A stretch of 64,000 bases of DNA. Source: Heliocidaris erythrogramma. Lineage: Eukaryota; Echinodermata; Echinoidea; Camarodonta; Echinometridae. Position 1 is the stretch's first letter. The number at the start of each line of letters is the position of its first letter. The notes beneath the pieces were generated by a model that did no database searches, was not told the origin of the DNA, and saw only the letters and a list, made by a program, of their open reading frames with translations. The stretch spans positions 31,612,705 to 31,676,704 of the forward strand of contig CM046867.1 in the NCBI GenBank assembly GCA_025617745.1, read 5' to 3'. This document shows, piece after piece, positions 12,544 through 23,233 of the stretch. A program made the position numbers and the translations under genes.

Positions 12544-13896
12544 TCACAGATATTCAAAGTAGAAATTATACTCCCAATCCTTTTCGCCTTTAGTCAGGGC
12601 CTCTCTGGCTAACTTAGCTTCATGCATCTTTACAGCAGAGAAGCACTTGATGAATTCCTCTCCGAAGGCTTCTCTCATCACCTCATCGTTGACAAGGGCC
12701 TCTAGAGCAGTTTCCATGGTGTTAGGAAGGGTAGCCGTCTTGGGTGGGACATCTTCAGGGTTGTCTGCTACACCAGTAACCTCAGCAGGAAGCTTGTACT
12801 TGTTGATGATGCCGTCTGTGCCAGCTGCAACCGTTGCTGCCAACACCAGGTAGGGGTTAGCACCCGCTGCTCCTGCCCGATTCTCAATGTAGGTGCCCTT
12901 CTCTCCGTTAACCTTCATGCGAAGCAATGTGGTGCGGTTGTCCATCCCCCAGGTTGCGTTGATTGGACAGAACGCCCCTGGAATGATTCGCTTGTGGCAG
13001 TTGACGGTTGGAGCCATGAGAACTTCTATCGCTGGAGCATGGGCGAGTATACCAGCTGCCCAGTTCTGACCGACCTCCGATAGACCAATGGGGCTGTTCG
13101 CATCATAGAAAACAGGGACCTTCTCGTCAGCATCATACAGGGAATGGCAGAAGTGACAAGAAGATCCACTCTGCTTGGGGTAAGGTTTCGACATGAAGGA
13201 GACTTGATACCCGTGGAGAAGTGCGATCTCTTTGATACCGATCTTGTAAGTGAAGGCGTTATCTGCGGCCCTGATACCGAAGGCCGGTTTGTAACTTATC
13301 TCCACCTGTCCTGGGCCATATTCTGAGTCAGCATGTTCGATGTCAACACCAGCTACAGGCAAATCATCCATAATCTGCTTGATAAACTTCTGAATAGGAG
13401 CCATCCTCAAAGTGGATCGAATGTTGATGTCACTATTGATAAGTTTCTTAGTATCCTTATCCACAACATAGAACTCATGTTCATGAGCAGAATACAGGGA
13501 ATAACCAAGGTTTTTCAGCTTCTCCAGCTGCTTACGTGCCAAGACCCTTGGGTGAGCGGATACAAACTCACCTTTATATGTCGGTTCGATAAGGATACGA
13601 GCTGTATTCTCTACCCAAGGAAGCACTTGGAATGTATTGTAGTCCGGGAACATGACCGCATCAGAATGACCAATTTCCTCACAAAACCCTGTCCCTGAGA
13701 CCACGGCGGCTTGGACATCCATGCCCAAGTGACCAAGGTAGAAGTTCAGCCCCCCTGTGGCTTTTTCCTTGAAGTGACGGGCAGGGATAAGCTTGGAGCG
13801 CGCTACGCCATTCAAGTCGGTCTGCTCAAATCTGACAGCAGTTATGCCCTTCTCCTTGATCTCCTCAAGTATTTTATTCAGACTCATCTTGATGAT
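12544..13896 (-). CDS. LGSN: Lengsin-like class-I glutamine synthetase family protein (start Met at 13887)
   Basis: The single exon encodes 447 residues from ATG 13887 (context CAAGATGA) to the TGA at 12544. A second in-frame ATG at 13914 has poor context and lies upstream of a plausible acceptor (ATTCAACAG at 13897), so the downstream start is preferred. N-terminal beta-grasp domain: FEQTDLNGVARSKLIP. Catalytic domain: AHEHEFYVVD, SEYGPGQVEISY, GSSCHFCHSLYD, NCHKRIIPGAFCP, MDNRTTLLRM and YIENRAGAAGANPYLVLAAT, corresponding to the GSI metal- and substrate-binding segments. All six metal-ligand positions seem kept (136, 138, 189, 196, 245 and 335 from the second Met). The DGSS loop of true GSI is replaced by FYLGHLGMD. 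Vertebrate lengsin is a lens protein reported to lack GS activity; invertebrate function is unclear. Confidence 0.93.
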   Translation of the reverse strand: MIKMSLNKILEEIKEKGITAVRFEQTDLNGVARSKLIPARHFKEKATGGLNFYLGHLGMDVQAAVVSGTGFCEEIGHSDAVMFPDYNTFQVLPWVENTARILIEPTYKGEFVSAHPRVLARKQLEKLKNLGYSLYSAHEHEFYVVDKDTKKLINSDINIRSTLRMAPIQKFIKQIMDDLPVAGVDIEHADSEYGPGQVEISYKPAFGIRAADNAFTYKIGIKEIALLHGYQVSFMSKPYPKQSGSSCHFCHSLYDADEKVPVFYDANSPIGLSEVGQNWAAGILAHAPAIEVLMAPTVNCHKRIIPGAFCPINATWGMDNRTTLLRMKVNGEKGTYIENRAGAAGANPYLVLAATVAAGTDGIINKYKLPAEVTGVADNPEDVPPKTATLPNTMETALEALVNDEVMREAFGEEFIKCFSAVKMHEAKLAREALTKGEKDWEYNFYFEYL

Positions 13897-13930
13897 CTGT
13901 TGAATATCAAACATAAAAACAATTTATATC

Positions 13931-14838
13931 TTAAAGGGAAATTAACTCAAAAATACAGACGATAGTGTTCAAAGGTGTTATTTATTCCTTCTTGTTAGAC
14001 TATATGGCTTCGCGTCAAAATATACGAGGTCGATACGAATCAAGATTTTCTGAGCAAAATTTATCATCTGCTCGCAATATGTATCGTCTGCTAGCAGTAC
14101 ATGGGGGCTGCCATTTTTTTATGTGTACATTAAGATTTTCTTAATCCAAATGCCCAATTGCCTTTTTCATAATTAAAAACCCGTTTGAGATTAAAAATAT
14201 AGAATAGATATGTCAATTTATTTTTAAACTGAAGATTTCCTTATATATTTCTGTTGAAAATCGATATTCGCTTAATAGAAATCTATTTTCTCGATACTGT
14301 GACGTATGGGACGGAGCAAATTAATTCAAATTTATGGATGCTTCTTCCCTGAGCATCTATAGCGGCAAACTATGCATTCACCTGCTTTCGGATAATGGAC
14401 TTGAAAAGTCAGAATGCATGCTGCATATATTATGTTCTGCTCTGTTTGGCAAATCCAAGAAAATAGATTTTTGTTAGGCAAAACCAGACATTTTAAAAAT
14501 ATCATTATAAAGATTTAATTTTTATAATACATGTAAACACCCACTTTATATTTTTCGTCACATATGGGATTTTAGGTAATGAAGAAAAGCAATTTAGGTC
14601 TTGGATTCAAAATATCTTCTTGACTGGAACATTTCTCAATGGTTCATGTACAACTCCAAATCAGCAAGAAAATGGCAGCCCCCATGGAAATGAGTAGGAG
14701 ACGATACCGGGTGTTGGAATATCTTTATTTATACCCTTTTCTGATATCTTATTAGAAAATGATTTAGGCCAATAAGTAGGAATATATTACACCTTCCAAA
14801 ATAAGTAAATTTGTAATTAGGGGTTGATTCTCCTTTAA
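13931..14838 (+). mobile_element. TTAA element family D copy 1 (900 bp), next to the lengsin-like exon
   Basis: It is bounded by TTAA at 13931-13934 and 14835-14838, with ends AGGGAAATTAACTC and GGTTGATTCTCCT. By eye it is nearly identical to the reverse complement of 26751-27654, including GGGGGCTGCCATTTT and GACGCGAAGCCATATAG in reverse. It has no open frame of note, so it is a non-autonomous TTAA-specific transposon. Its left end lies 35 bp from the inferred 3' splice site of the lengsin-like exon. Confidence 0.8.
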
Positions 14839-14864
14839 TAAGTCAGACAGCTTGCATTAATAAC

Positions 14865-14870
14865 AATAAT

Positions 14871-14905
<35 letters not shown>
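14865..14905 (+). repeat. AAT trinucleotide microsatellite
   Basis: About 13 units of ATA/AAT, just outside the right end of the TTAA element at 13931-14838. Confidence 0.9.
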
Positions 14906-15644
14906 GTCGTGTATCATGAGTTGGTCCCCTTGTGTTACATGGTGATTTTATAAGTATATCTCCTTAAGTATACATGTACAACCTATGATAGAAAAAAAGT
15001 ATACATTTCCTGATAGGAAATTACACAAGGAATCTAAATATGCATTCAAAATTGACATGCGTAAGATAACAGAGTTACACGTACATGGACTTGAATATGA
15101 AATTTAAAATATTTTTTGTTATCTTATTGTTTTCATCATAAATTTTCTCCTATGGCAATAAAATGTTATACCGGTATTATTAAAAAAATTGATTCAGATT
15201 CTTAGAACAATTAATGTACAATTTTCTAGGGTTTATGATTGAGTGAGCAATAATGAAAAAATCACCAAAACTTGTGAAAAATTCAAAAATTTCAAGTGTC
15301 ATTGTATGAAGTTTTTATAAATTTGTTTTTGCATACATAGCCAAACGTACTTTTCAATAATAAGATACTAATTTGTTACCAAATTTGTACCCATTATGAC
15401 CAAAATAATAATATTTTCCCAAAATGAGTGGGCAGCTTCTCCACAGGAGAATACCGGTAACACAGTTACTAAATGTGTCTGATCCATCACAACTGTATAA
15501 TTTCATAAAATTCTTATCCTTTTTTTGTTTTTCAATGATCGGTTTCTCTTATATTTGAGGTTTCATTAAACTACATTTGATGTCATGGTGGTTTTCTTTT
15601 TTCAATATGTACAGGTTTGTAACAAATTTTATATTTTATTTAAA

Positions 15645-16690
15645 AAACTAGATGAATGCCTCTGCACTTGCCAGATCAGAAATATATCGCACATTCACGT
15701 TGATTTGTTTTAAATTTTGATTGAACCTGAATAAAAAGCCTCTAATTACAAATGCTCCGAGCCTTATGGGAAGGGCGTACTAAATGCTTATTGTATTGTA
15801 TTATATGTTAATTGACCTCTTTGACATTTGACCTTATAACGCAAAAGCCTGATCACTTTATCAATATCTCCTCCTAGCATTGAATACAAAATAGTTGAGA
15901 TATGGTGATAACAAAGGTAAAAAAAATGGTTGAAATATGGTGAGAACAAAGGTAAAAAATTTTAATTTCACATACACCTGTATAATGACCTCTATGACCT
16001 GTCACCTTTGACTTATGTGAACTAAAATCTAATCAGTTTGTCTCACTATGGTGATGCACACTAGTTCCAAGTTTGAAGTTAATGGATCATATGGTTCTCG
16101 AGGTATCATGTTAACAAGGCTAAAACCTGCAATTTTAGAATTGACCCCCATGACCTTTGACCTTTGACCTACGTAACCCAAAAAATCTAATGAGATCGTC
16201 TTCCTATGGTGATACATACTAGCACCAAATTTGAAGTTCATAACTCAAATGGTTCTTGAGATATCGCATTAACAAGGCTAACACCTGCAATTTCAGAATT
16301 GGCCTCTATGACCTTTGACCTACCATAGGTCCATGGACCTACGTATACCAAAATCTAATCAGATAGTCTTTCTATGGTGATACATAATAGCACCAAGTTT
16401 GAAGTTCATACCTCAAATGGTTCTTGAGTTATCGCTAGAACAATGCTAACACCTGTAATTTCAGGAATTGGCCTCTGTGACTTTGACCTTTGACCAACGT
16501 ACCCCAAAATCTAATCAGATCGTCTTCCTATGGTGATACATACTAGCACCAAGTTTGAAGTTCATACCTCATGTGGTTCTTGAGTTATCGCTAGAACGAG
16601 AAAGCAGAATGAGAAAGCGGGACGGACGGACGGACAACCCGAAAACATAATGCCTCTGGCACCACCTTCAGTGGGCAGAGGCATAAAAAA
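15645..16690 (+). repeat. Repeat element J with four internal monomers of about 160 bp
   Basis: Four diverged monomers (starting about 15945, 16113, 16271, 16440) each contain ATGACCTTTGACC-like, AAATCTAATCAGAT-like and TATGGTGATACATA-like blocks and end near GGTTCTTGAG. They are followed by a GACG tetranucleotide run (16621-16634). The flanks ATGCCTCTGCAC (15655) and GTGGGCAGAGGCAT (16670) are imperfect inverted repeats, suggesting one mobile unit of about 1 kb. Confidence 0.65.
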
Positions 16691-18088
16691 TTGAAGCCTA
16701 GTAATAGAAAAAATAGGAGACAACAAATCAATTGCGCATTATAATATTGGCAGCCTAGCTAAAGCCGGGGTAATTATTGGAGTACCCCTGATCTGAGCAC
16801 CATGAGCGGTCCTAAGCTCTTTATAAGAAGCCAAATATATAAGAAGCCAAATATACATCTCTATCAACGTCAATTTGGATCAATTTGGCACCAGGGAACA
16901 TATAACATAAAAAACTCCATAGCATATCAACAACACAATAACCCTTTGATATTTGCCAGACAGCTGTGTTATCTATTGTTGGTATGTTTGAATGGGACTC
17001 CATCTTTTCATGTACCCAACAAGTGGTACGGCTGTGCATCATGCATGCATTCACAGATATCATGCTCGTGAAAAATGCTATTGCATCATGCGAAATTCTC
17101 AGTTCACTGCTTATCATTAAAGAGAAAGTTGAGTTTTGGGAAAGGTGAACAATAATTTGTGACCTTTCTCATTCTCTTCATGTCAGTTTTTAAGATTACC
17201 ATATGATGTAGAAGAAATGTCCTATAAAAAGGATTGCTCTTCAAAAGCTGAAATGTTTGAGTCGATCTTCATGCCACATGTGTGTGTAGTCCCATATACC
17301 CATTCTGTGTTCAGTGCATGCATGTGCTTTTCAGTGAGATTTGGGTGAATTTCTTATCATTTTGATAAATCCAGAACCTCATTGTATGTAGACATGATCA
17401 ACCTTACCCAATTGCTTTTCACCATATTATTCCATGTCCAAAAATGGTATCTTTCCCTTTCGGAGAGCTAACGTTTCCAATCACTACTAGCATTCACAGA
17501 ATCATTAAGCGAATAAAGGCATGAGCTTCTGCAAATTCCAACTGAACAGAAATTACCAATTGTGTTGAATCTCATAAATCTATAAATCCACATCCAACAC
17601 TTCAAAGGTTACAGCATTCGGCACTGTCAGTCTTCAGCCCTGTTCAATGTTGATTTAACACTTAAATGGACCATATTTTTATTTCCACAAACTAACGAGA
17701 AGAATTTTCTATTTTTTGTGTTCCATTTCTGTAATTTTTTGGTCCTTGTCCCTCAGGAAATGCCATTTTGACAACAAAAAAAGAAATGTCCCTACAAGTC
17801 CATTATTTGTCATTTATCAACCCTCCCACACAAATTTACACAACACACAGTTGCAAGAAAGAGTAAATTTTAAAAGATTAAGTAACACATTTATGTATTG
17901 CTTACTTCAAAAGAAGCCAAGTGCACATTGAAAAAGTTTTCTTCTTGATCACCATGCAGCCCTGTACTCTTCCAAACTTCTCTCTCTCTCTCTATCTCTA
18001 GCCTGCTTTCTTTCCCCCTCCCCCCTCTCTCTCCTTCCCCCTCTCTCCCTCACTGAATACGACATGGCGTTCCAAGTATGGAGAAAGA
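16691..18088. other. No gene seen between repeats
   Basis: Apart from the family C copy at 17117-17425 and CT-rich sequence at 17978-18055, nothing coding is recognised. Confidence 0.5.
17117..17425 (+). mobile_element. MITE family C copy 3, right end lost
   Basis: It starts TTAAAGAGAAAGTTGAG. It follows the family through GTGTAGTCCCATATACCC and GACATGATCAACCTTACC, then loses similarity before the right terminal repeat. Confidence 0.7.
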
Positions 18089-18655
18089 TTAACGAGAAAG
18101 TTGAGTTCTGGGAAAGGTGAAAAATAATATGTGAGGTTTCTCATTATTTTTGTATCAGTTTGGGAGAAGAAAATAGTAGTAGAAATGTACCCTGAAAAAG
18201 AATGCTCTTCAAATGCCCTCATATTTGGAATATGATCAAAAATAGCTGAAGTGTTCCGGCCAAACAGTCATATGCCACATGTATGCATGTGCACAGCTGA
18301 GTCCCATATACCCATTTCTGTGTATAGTGCATGCGGATTTCAGTGATATTGTGTCAATATCTTATCATTTTGAGGATTCCAAAACCTCACACTATACATA
18401 TACACCAATTCTTATACAGACATGATCAGTGGCAGATCCAGGAATTTTTGAAATAGGGGTGGCACCAGTGGTGAGGGAGCAGAGGGTGTTAACCCTCCCA
18501 TGGAAATAAAAAAACAGAAAAATTAAATGGGGGGCAAGCCCTTGGCGCCACTGCCTGGATCCACCACTGATGATCAAACCTTGGCTTTCACAGTTGTTTT
18601 AAGACAGTTTTTTTCACATTTAATCACATGGATCAGAACTCAACTTTATCTTTAA
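18089..18655 (+). mobile_element. MITE family C copy 4, carrying a nested foldback
   Basis: It starts TTAACGAGAAAGTTGAG and ends GAACTCAACTTTATC-TTTAA, so both TTAA ends are present. The body is interrupted at 18427-18569 by a 143-bp family B foldback. Confidence 0.75.
18427..18569. mobile_element. Family B foldback nested in MITE C, with 5-bp target duplication
   Basis: The terminal inverted repeats are CAGTGGCAGATCCAGG and CCTGGATCCACCACTG. ATGAT is present on both flanks (18422-18426 and 18570-18574). The uninterrupted family C copy at 17117 reads GACATGATCAACC at the same place, so the empty site is known. Confidence 0.85.
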
Positions 18656-18990
18656 TAAACACATTTCACTCTTTATCAAGAGCAACTGAAATACAGTTTT
18701 CTGCATGATTACCATGTGGCCTTGTACTTTTCCTTTAAAATACTTCTCTCCCCCTCTCTCTCTCTCTCTCTCTCTCCCCCATCACTCCCTTCTCTCTTCT
18801 CTGCTCATAATCCTAATTAATTAAATTTTTACTCATTTTAAATTGCTACATACTGTTCAAAATGTACAGTACTTCCATAATTCCCTTACATTAGGGGGTG
18901 TTTTAATAAGCTAATTGCTTAATAAAGCCATATATATATACATAATTCCTACTTAAGGCGATTTTTTTTTGGGCGAAATATTCGACTGAT

Positions 18991-19745
18991 AAGAAGAAGA
19001 TCCGCGGAAGGAGGGTGCCGGGGGAGGGGTGGTATAGTTTGTTAATGTGCTCCAAATCAGGTTACATTTCTTTTACGGTTCCTTTTTGGCTAAAAAGAGG
19101 TCTATGATGATGACGTAGGCCTAATCCTCAAATATAGGATGTAAAATACCAAGCAAGATATAAAATCGCCGTTAATGGTATAAAAATCAGGGATAGACGG
19201 GTTTCCCCGTTTAGGGTATCAAAATCTGCCCCTACTTCAATCCGCTTTTCAATTCAGCAAGTGATTTACGCGGATGATGTACAGGTCTCAATGAAACATC
19301 CGGGGTCGTCGCGATCGATTCGCCTTTTATTTGTGAAAATTCGGCTCATTTGGAAGTTTGATTTATGAAAGCATTCCATTACTTTCTAAATTGAACTTTC
19401 AACAGGTTTTAAAAAAAATTTTAAAATATATTTATATTATTTATTTATTTATTCATTCATTCATTTATCTTTTGGGGGGGGGGGGGGGGTGAAGGGGTGA
19501 AGGGCAGGAACATATAACTGTATAGATGTAAAAAAAAAAAAAAAAAAAGGAGGGGGATTCGGCCACTTCATATTTTAGGACTCTTTATAATCAATTTGAT
19601 TTATTTCTACTTTTTACTTATATCATGGAAGCATATACATGTACATGTACTAGGGTAAACTTCCGTTTACGACAGCCACCCAACATGAAAACAATGTATA
19701 GGGTTAGGGATGGGGTTAGGGTTTAGGGTTTAGGGTTTACGGAAC
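18991..19745 (+). repeat. Segmental duplication unit 1
   Basis: Blocks shared in order with 20160-20765: GGGTATCAAAATCTGCCCCT, GATGATGTACAGGTCTCAAT, GTCGCGATCGATTC, AAAATTCGGCTC, TTCTACTTTTTACT, CGACAGCCACCC, then TTAGGG-like words. The first 300 bp also match element K at 25788. The unit includes a G18 and an A18 run at 19476-19548 that are shorter in unit 2. Confidence 0.75.
19690..19745 (+). repeat. Interstitial telomere-like TTAGGG/TTTAGGG words
   Basis: Several GGGTTAGG and GGGTTTAGGG words occur in succession; a degenerate version lies at 20725-20760 in the duplicate, and CCCTAACCC words lie at 11835-11895. Arrays are short and imperfect, so they are not a telomere. Confidence 0.5.
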
Positions 19746-20159
19746 CGCACATTTGGGTGGCTGTCGCATATTAAATTCATTACTATAATCAACAACGACA
19801 GTGACATGAAAGGGGAAAATGGCCCTCATACCTTTGGAAACATCTTATTGTATATCGCCTCAAATATATTATGCATTCCCTTATGACAGATTAAACCGAT
19901 CTGAAGACATCATTCGGGGATGTGTAGGAGATCACTTAGGAATATCGGTTGCCATGGTGTAAAGAAGAAGGCCTCCCCCCCCACCACCACCCAAATTTCC
20001 TTTGAAAATATTTCCACTATGTTATGAATACGTATAGGATATTACTCCCGTCTCCCCTTTTTTTTTGGTTCGAAAAGGCGCCTCCCCTGGCTCTTTCGTT
20101 CCCCACCTTTTGGTACCCATGGGCGGGGAATGGTTCTTAGAGGCTTGGGAGGCAATTTT

Positions 20160-20765
20160 TAAGGGCTGACGTGCCGTCCATATGGTATAAAAATCTGGGA
20201 TAGACAGGTTTATCTGTTTAGGGTATCAAAATCTGCCCCTACTGCAATCTGCTTTTTAATTCAACAAGACTTAAGCAGATGATGTACAGGTCTCAATGAG
20301 ACATCCCCCGGGGGCGGTTGTCGCGATCGATTCAGATCGATTCAGGTGCCTGTAAACTTTTCTGCCTTTTACTTGTGAAAATTCGGCTCCTTTGGAAGTT
20401 TGATTTATGTAAGCATTCCATTACTTAAATTGAAATTTCAACATTTTTTTTTTTTTTTGGGGGGGGGCTGTTTCTTAGTTGAACTTAATTCTTTATGTGC
20501 TTCAATTGTTTTTGTTTTTGTGGGGGTTGATGTTCGATGAGACAAGGTGAAGGGGAGGAACATGTAACTGTTGAAATGTAAAAAAAAGGGGGAGGGGGAT
20601 TTCGGCCACTTCCTTTTTAAGGACTCTTTATTTAAATTTAATCTATTTCTACTTTTTACTCATATCATGGAAGCATACACTAGGTTAAACTTCCTATTGC
20701 GACAGCCACCCAAAATGAAAACAACATATAGGGTTAGGGTTGGGGACTTGGGGTTTAGGCTTAGG
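20160..20765 (+). repeat. Segmental duplication unit 2
   Basis: The order of blocks is the same as at 19170-19745, with small insertions (a second GATCGATTCA copy near 20335, for example) and shorter homopolymers. Offset between units is about 1 kb, so this is a diverged tandem duplication, or two insertions of one long element. Confidence 0.75.
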
Positions 20766-22348
20766 CAGATTTACCAACAGAATGAAAATATACTAGAGGA
20801 TAATTGTCCTGGGGATATTCTTCAGGGGTACAAAGGTTTTTGAAAAAAATGTTCTGACAGTAATGGTCTCTGGGATAATCGTCCTGGAGGTATGCCTGAT
20901 TGTCTGGTTAAGCCATGTTCATTTCTCTAGAGGCAGTTTGTTCAGTTCTTGGTGGAAAATTGCTGTGTACATGTACATTTGATGATAGCAGCCATGCCTT
21001 GTGGCATGCTGTCCATAAGGGATTGCATTTTTTCTCTTTACAGCAGCTCATCCATTTGTTGGGTGGATGGGATAAGGGTCAAGAGGACATTATGCCCCCC
21101 CCCCCCCCTCCTCCCTCTCTCTCTCTCGCTTCCTGGGTGTGCTGGTGCATATCTTGACAATTCATATGCATTGGTCTCCACTCCAAAATATCCAGACCAC
21201 CTTCCCTTATCCCGAATTCTATCATTTCCCAAACTTGGACTTGTTGCTATTACCCATTGACCTAAAGAATAAGTATCCAACATCTGTGACATTCCTTTTT
21301 TTCAATTAAGTAATTGATAGCTGAATGTTGATTGTCTAACTTACGGTATTGATTGATTGACTGATAGATTGTGATTGGCTTCAGGTGCGGACAACTCCCC
21401 CATTGGCTCCAACACACAAAATGACTAAAATGTCATTTTTTTCAAAATGTATTACTCAGTAGGATTTTTTTATTTAATGAGGACCTATAACAATATGTGA
21501 TCTCCAATATATTTTGAGTACTGCCCCGAGGGTAAAGGTGCTTCAGAGAAAACAGCAAATTAATATTTTTGTGTATGACAAACGGGAGAGTTGTCCACAA
21601 GTATTAGTCAATCGACTCACCAAAGTGCCAATTTGAGATTCGAATAGATGTAGTGATCTCATTTTTCAAACATTCATAACTTTCTTATTCCTTGTCCGAT
21701 TACTTTCAAACTTTCATGATCCTGTTTTTATTTTTCTGCTTTCACACAAATCAACTTATCACCAAGGTGTATTGCCCTTTAACTTATACAGTCAGCAAAA
21801 TATTTGAAATACATCTAAAATGCTGATCATTTAACATCATTTCCTTCTGTTGTTCTTCCTCTCTTTTCATTTTATTTCTCCTTTCATTTTACTTTCTCTT
21901 GTTTTTTCTATATTAGTTATTACTTTGAAAAGAACGCATTTTTCTTCTTCTGCCACTCTAAATAAATCAATAGAAGTGTTGAATTACATTTTGTTGGGCC
22001 CACCACAAAAATCATGAGAAAACATACCGCCAAGTGCCATTCAAAACCGACAAAAAGTATTTTGCCATTCATCTTCCAAAATGGGAAGTACCCTCGGCCA
22101 CTCATGCATAACATGATGGATGTACAGCTCAAATGCGAGAGGGGCAACAGTCAGTCAGCACCATATCTTCCCGCCCAGCACCCCGGGCCTGCACCCCTCT
22201 ACTTTAGCTCTATATAGGTTATAGCCTCTCCTCCGTGCGGTATTCGCAGCCCAATCAAGGTTTGTTTTCAAGACGTTCGGGAGACAAATCCCGGAGCTCG
22301 AATGTTTATAATCAACAACTTCTTACGTGTTCCACAAATTAAACTAAC
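20766..22348. other. No gene seen
   Basis: C16-CTCC tract near 21092-21130 and the half-element at 21668. Open frames up to 103 codons run across each other and lack homology. Confidence 0.5.
21668..21782 (+). repeat. Half-element family G copy 2 (ends TTAA)
   Basis: It reads ACATTCATAACTTTCTTATT, CTTGTCCGATTACTTTCAAAC and GTGTATTGCCCTTTAA in the same order as the copy at 4583. The opposite arm is missing upstream. Confidence 0.6.
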
Positions 22349-22450
22349 CTTGTACTTGGTCTTGGATTTGGATACCGGTACAGGCTACAGCATCGATCTT
22401 TATCATGGACTACATCTACAGCAGTACTCCAGTAGAATTGATGCACGGCC
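22349..22450 (-). promoter_or_regulatory. Possible first (5' UTR) exon and promoter of the lengsin-like gene
   Basis: On the minus strand a CpG-richer block (22349-22600) ends with a good donor, ACAAG|GTTAGT at 22348-22344. A TATA-like TTATATTAT precedes it by about 100 nt. Splicing to the acceptor at 13897 would put ATCATCAAG in front of the preferred ATG. The open frame through the block (about 84 codons) has no recognised similarity. The right boundary is arbitrary. This is inferred from position and splice signal only. Confidence 0.25.
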
Positions 22451-22908
22451 ACATAATATAAGAACTCAATGACGCGACAGCCGGCATATGGGATGAGCAC
22501 CCGGTATGGTAGCGCGCGTATCCCGCCTACGTTTCGATCTATGGTTTCGACGTGCATGCAGAGCGTGCGATTGAAACTCTCTGATTGAAGCAATTACGTT
22601 GTTGTTGTTTTTTTCTAATGGTGCTTGTTGACATAGAGGTCCTTACGTCACCATGCACCATTAACAGGTGCGTGATGGCTTGTCAGATTTAAAGGCGGAA
22701 TTAGTTTTCAATCTCTCAATTAAAAGACCTGATAATGCCATGCATAATTATATGATTATAATAAACATATTTCTTAGCAAGAATACTATGACCACCTGCA
22801 GTACAACTATCCTTTTTATTAACGTCATATCCATCCCCCCATGCTGGCTCATCCCTTTGTCCACACGAGACATGGACATTGACCTTGACCAAAGCCTCGT
22901 TCATGTGA

Positions 22909-22955
22909 CTCAGGGGCAGATCCAGGATATTGTGAAAGGGGGGAGGGGCACAATC
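22909..22955 (+). mobile_element. Family B left terminus, partial copy
   Basis: CAGGGGCAGATCCAGGATAT followed by GGGGGGAGGGGCACAAT matches the left end. A matching right end is not convincing. Confidence 0.45.
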
Positions 22956-23233
22956 TGAAAATGTCTGACGAGCAATATAAAATTCTCTGACAAGAAAGCA
23001 AGCAACACTAAAAGGGGGAGGGCTTTATTTATCAGCATTTTCGTATGCTCCTTTTTAAGTAAAAAAAAAAATCATCTGATCGCATTTTATCACTTTGGTT
23101 TAGTTCTGACCCCCATCCCCGCCCCCCCCCCTTCGGCATGGCATACCAGTCATGGTGAATTCATTACTTTCCCCATCCAGTGGCTTTAAGTAATACATTC
23201 TCCCCAATTTTTTTCACAGTAAAATGTGCATGC

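Noticed and set aside
19690-19745. Telomere or chromosome end
   Set aside because: Only a few degenerate TTAGGG-like words, with unique sequence on both sides, and a second similar set in the duplicate.
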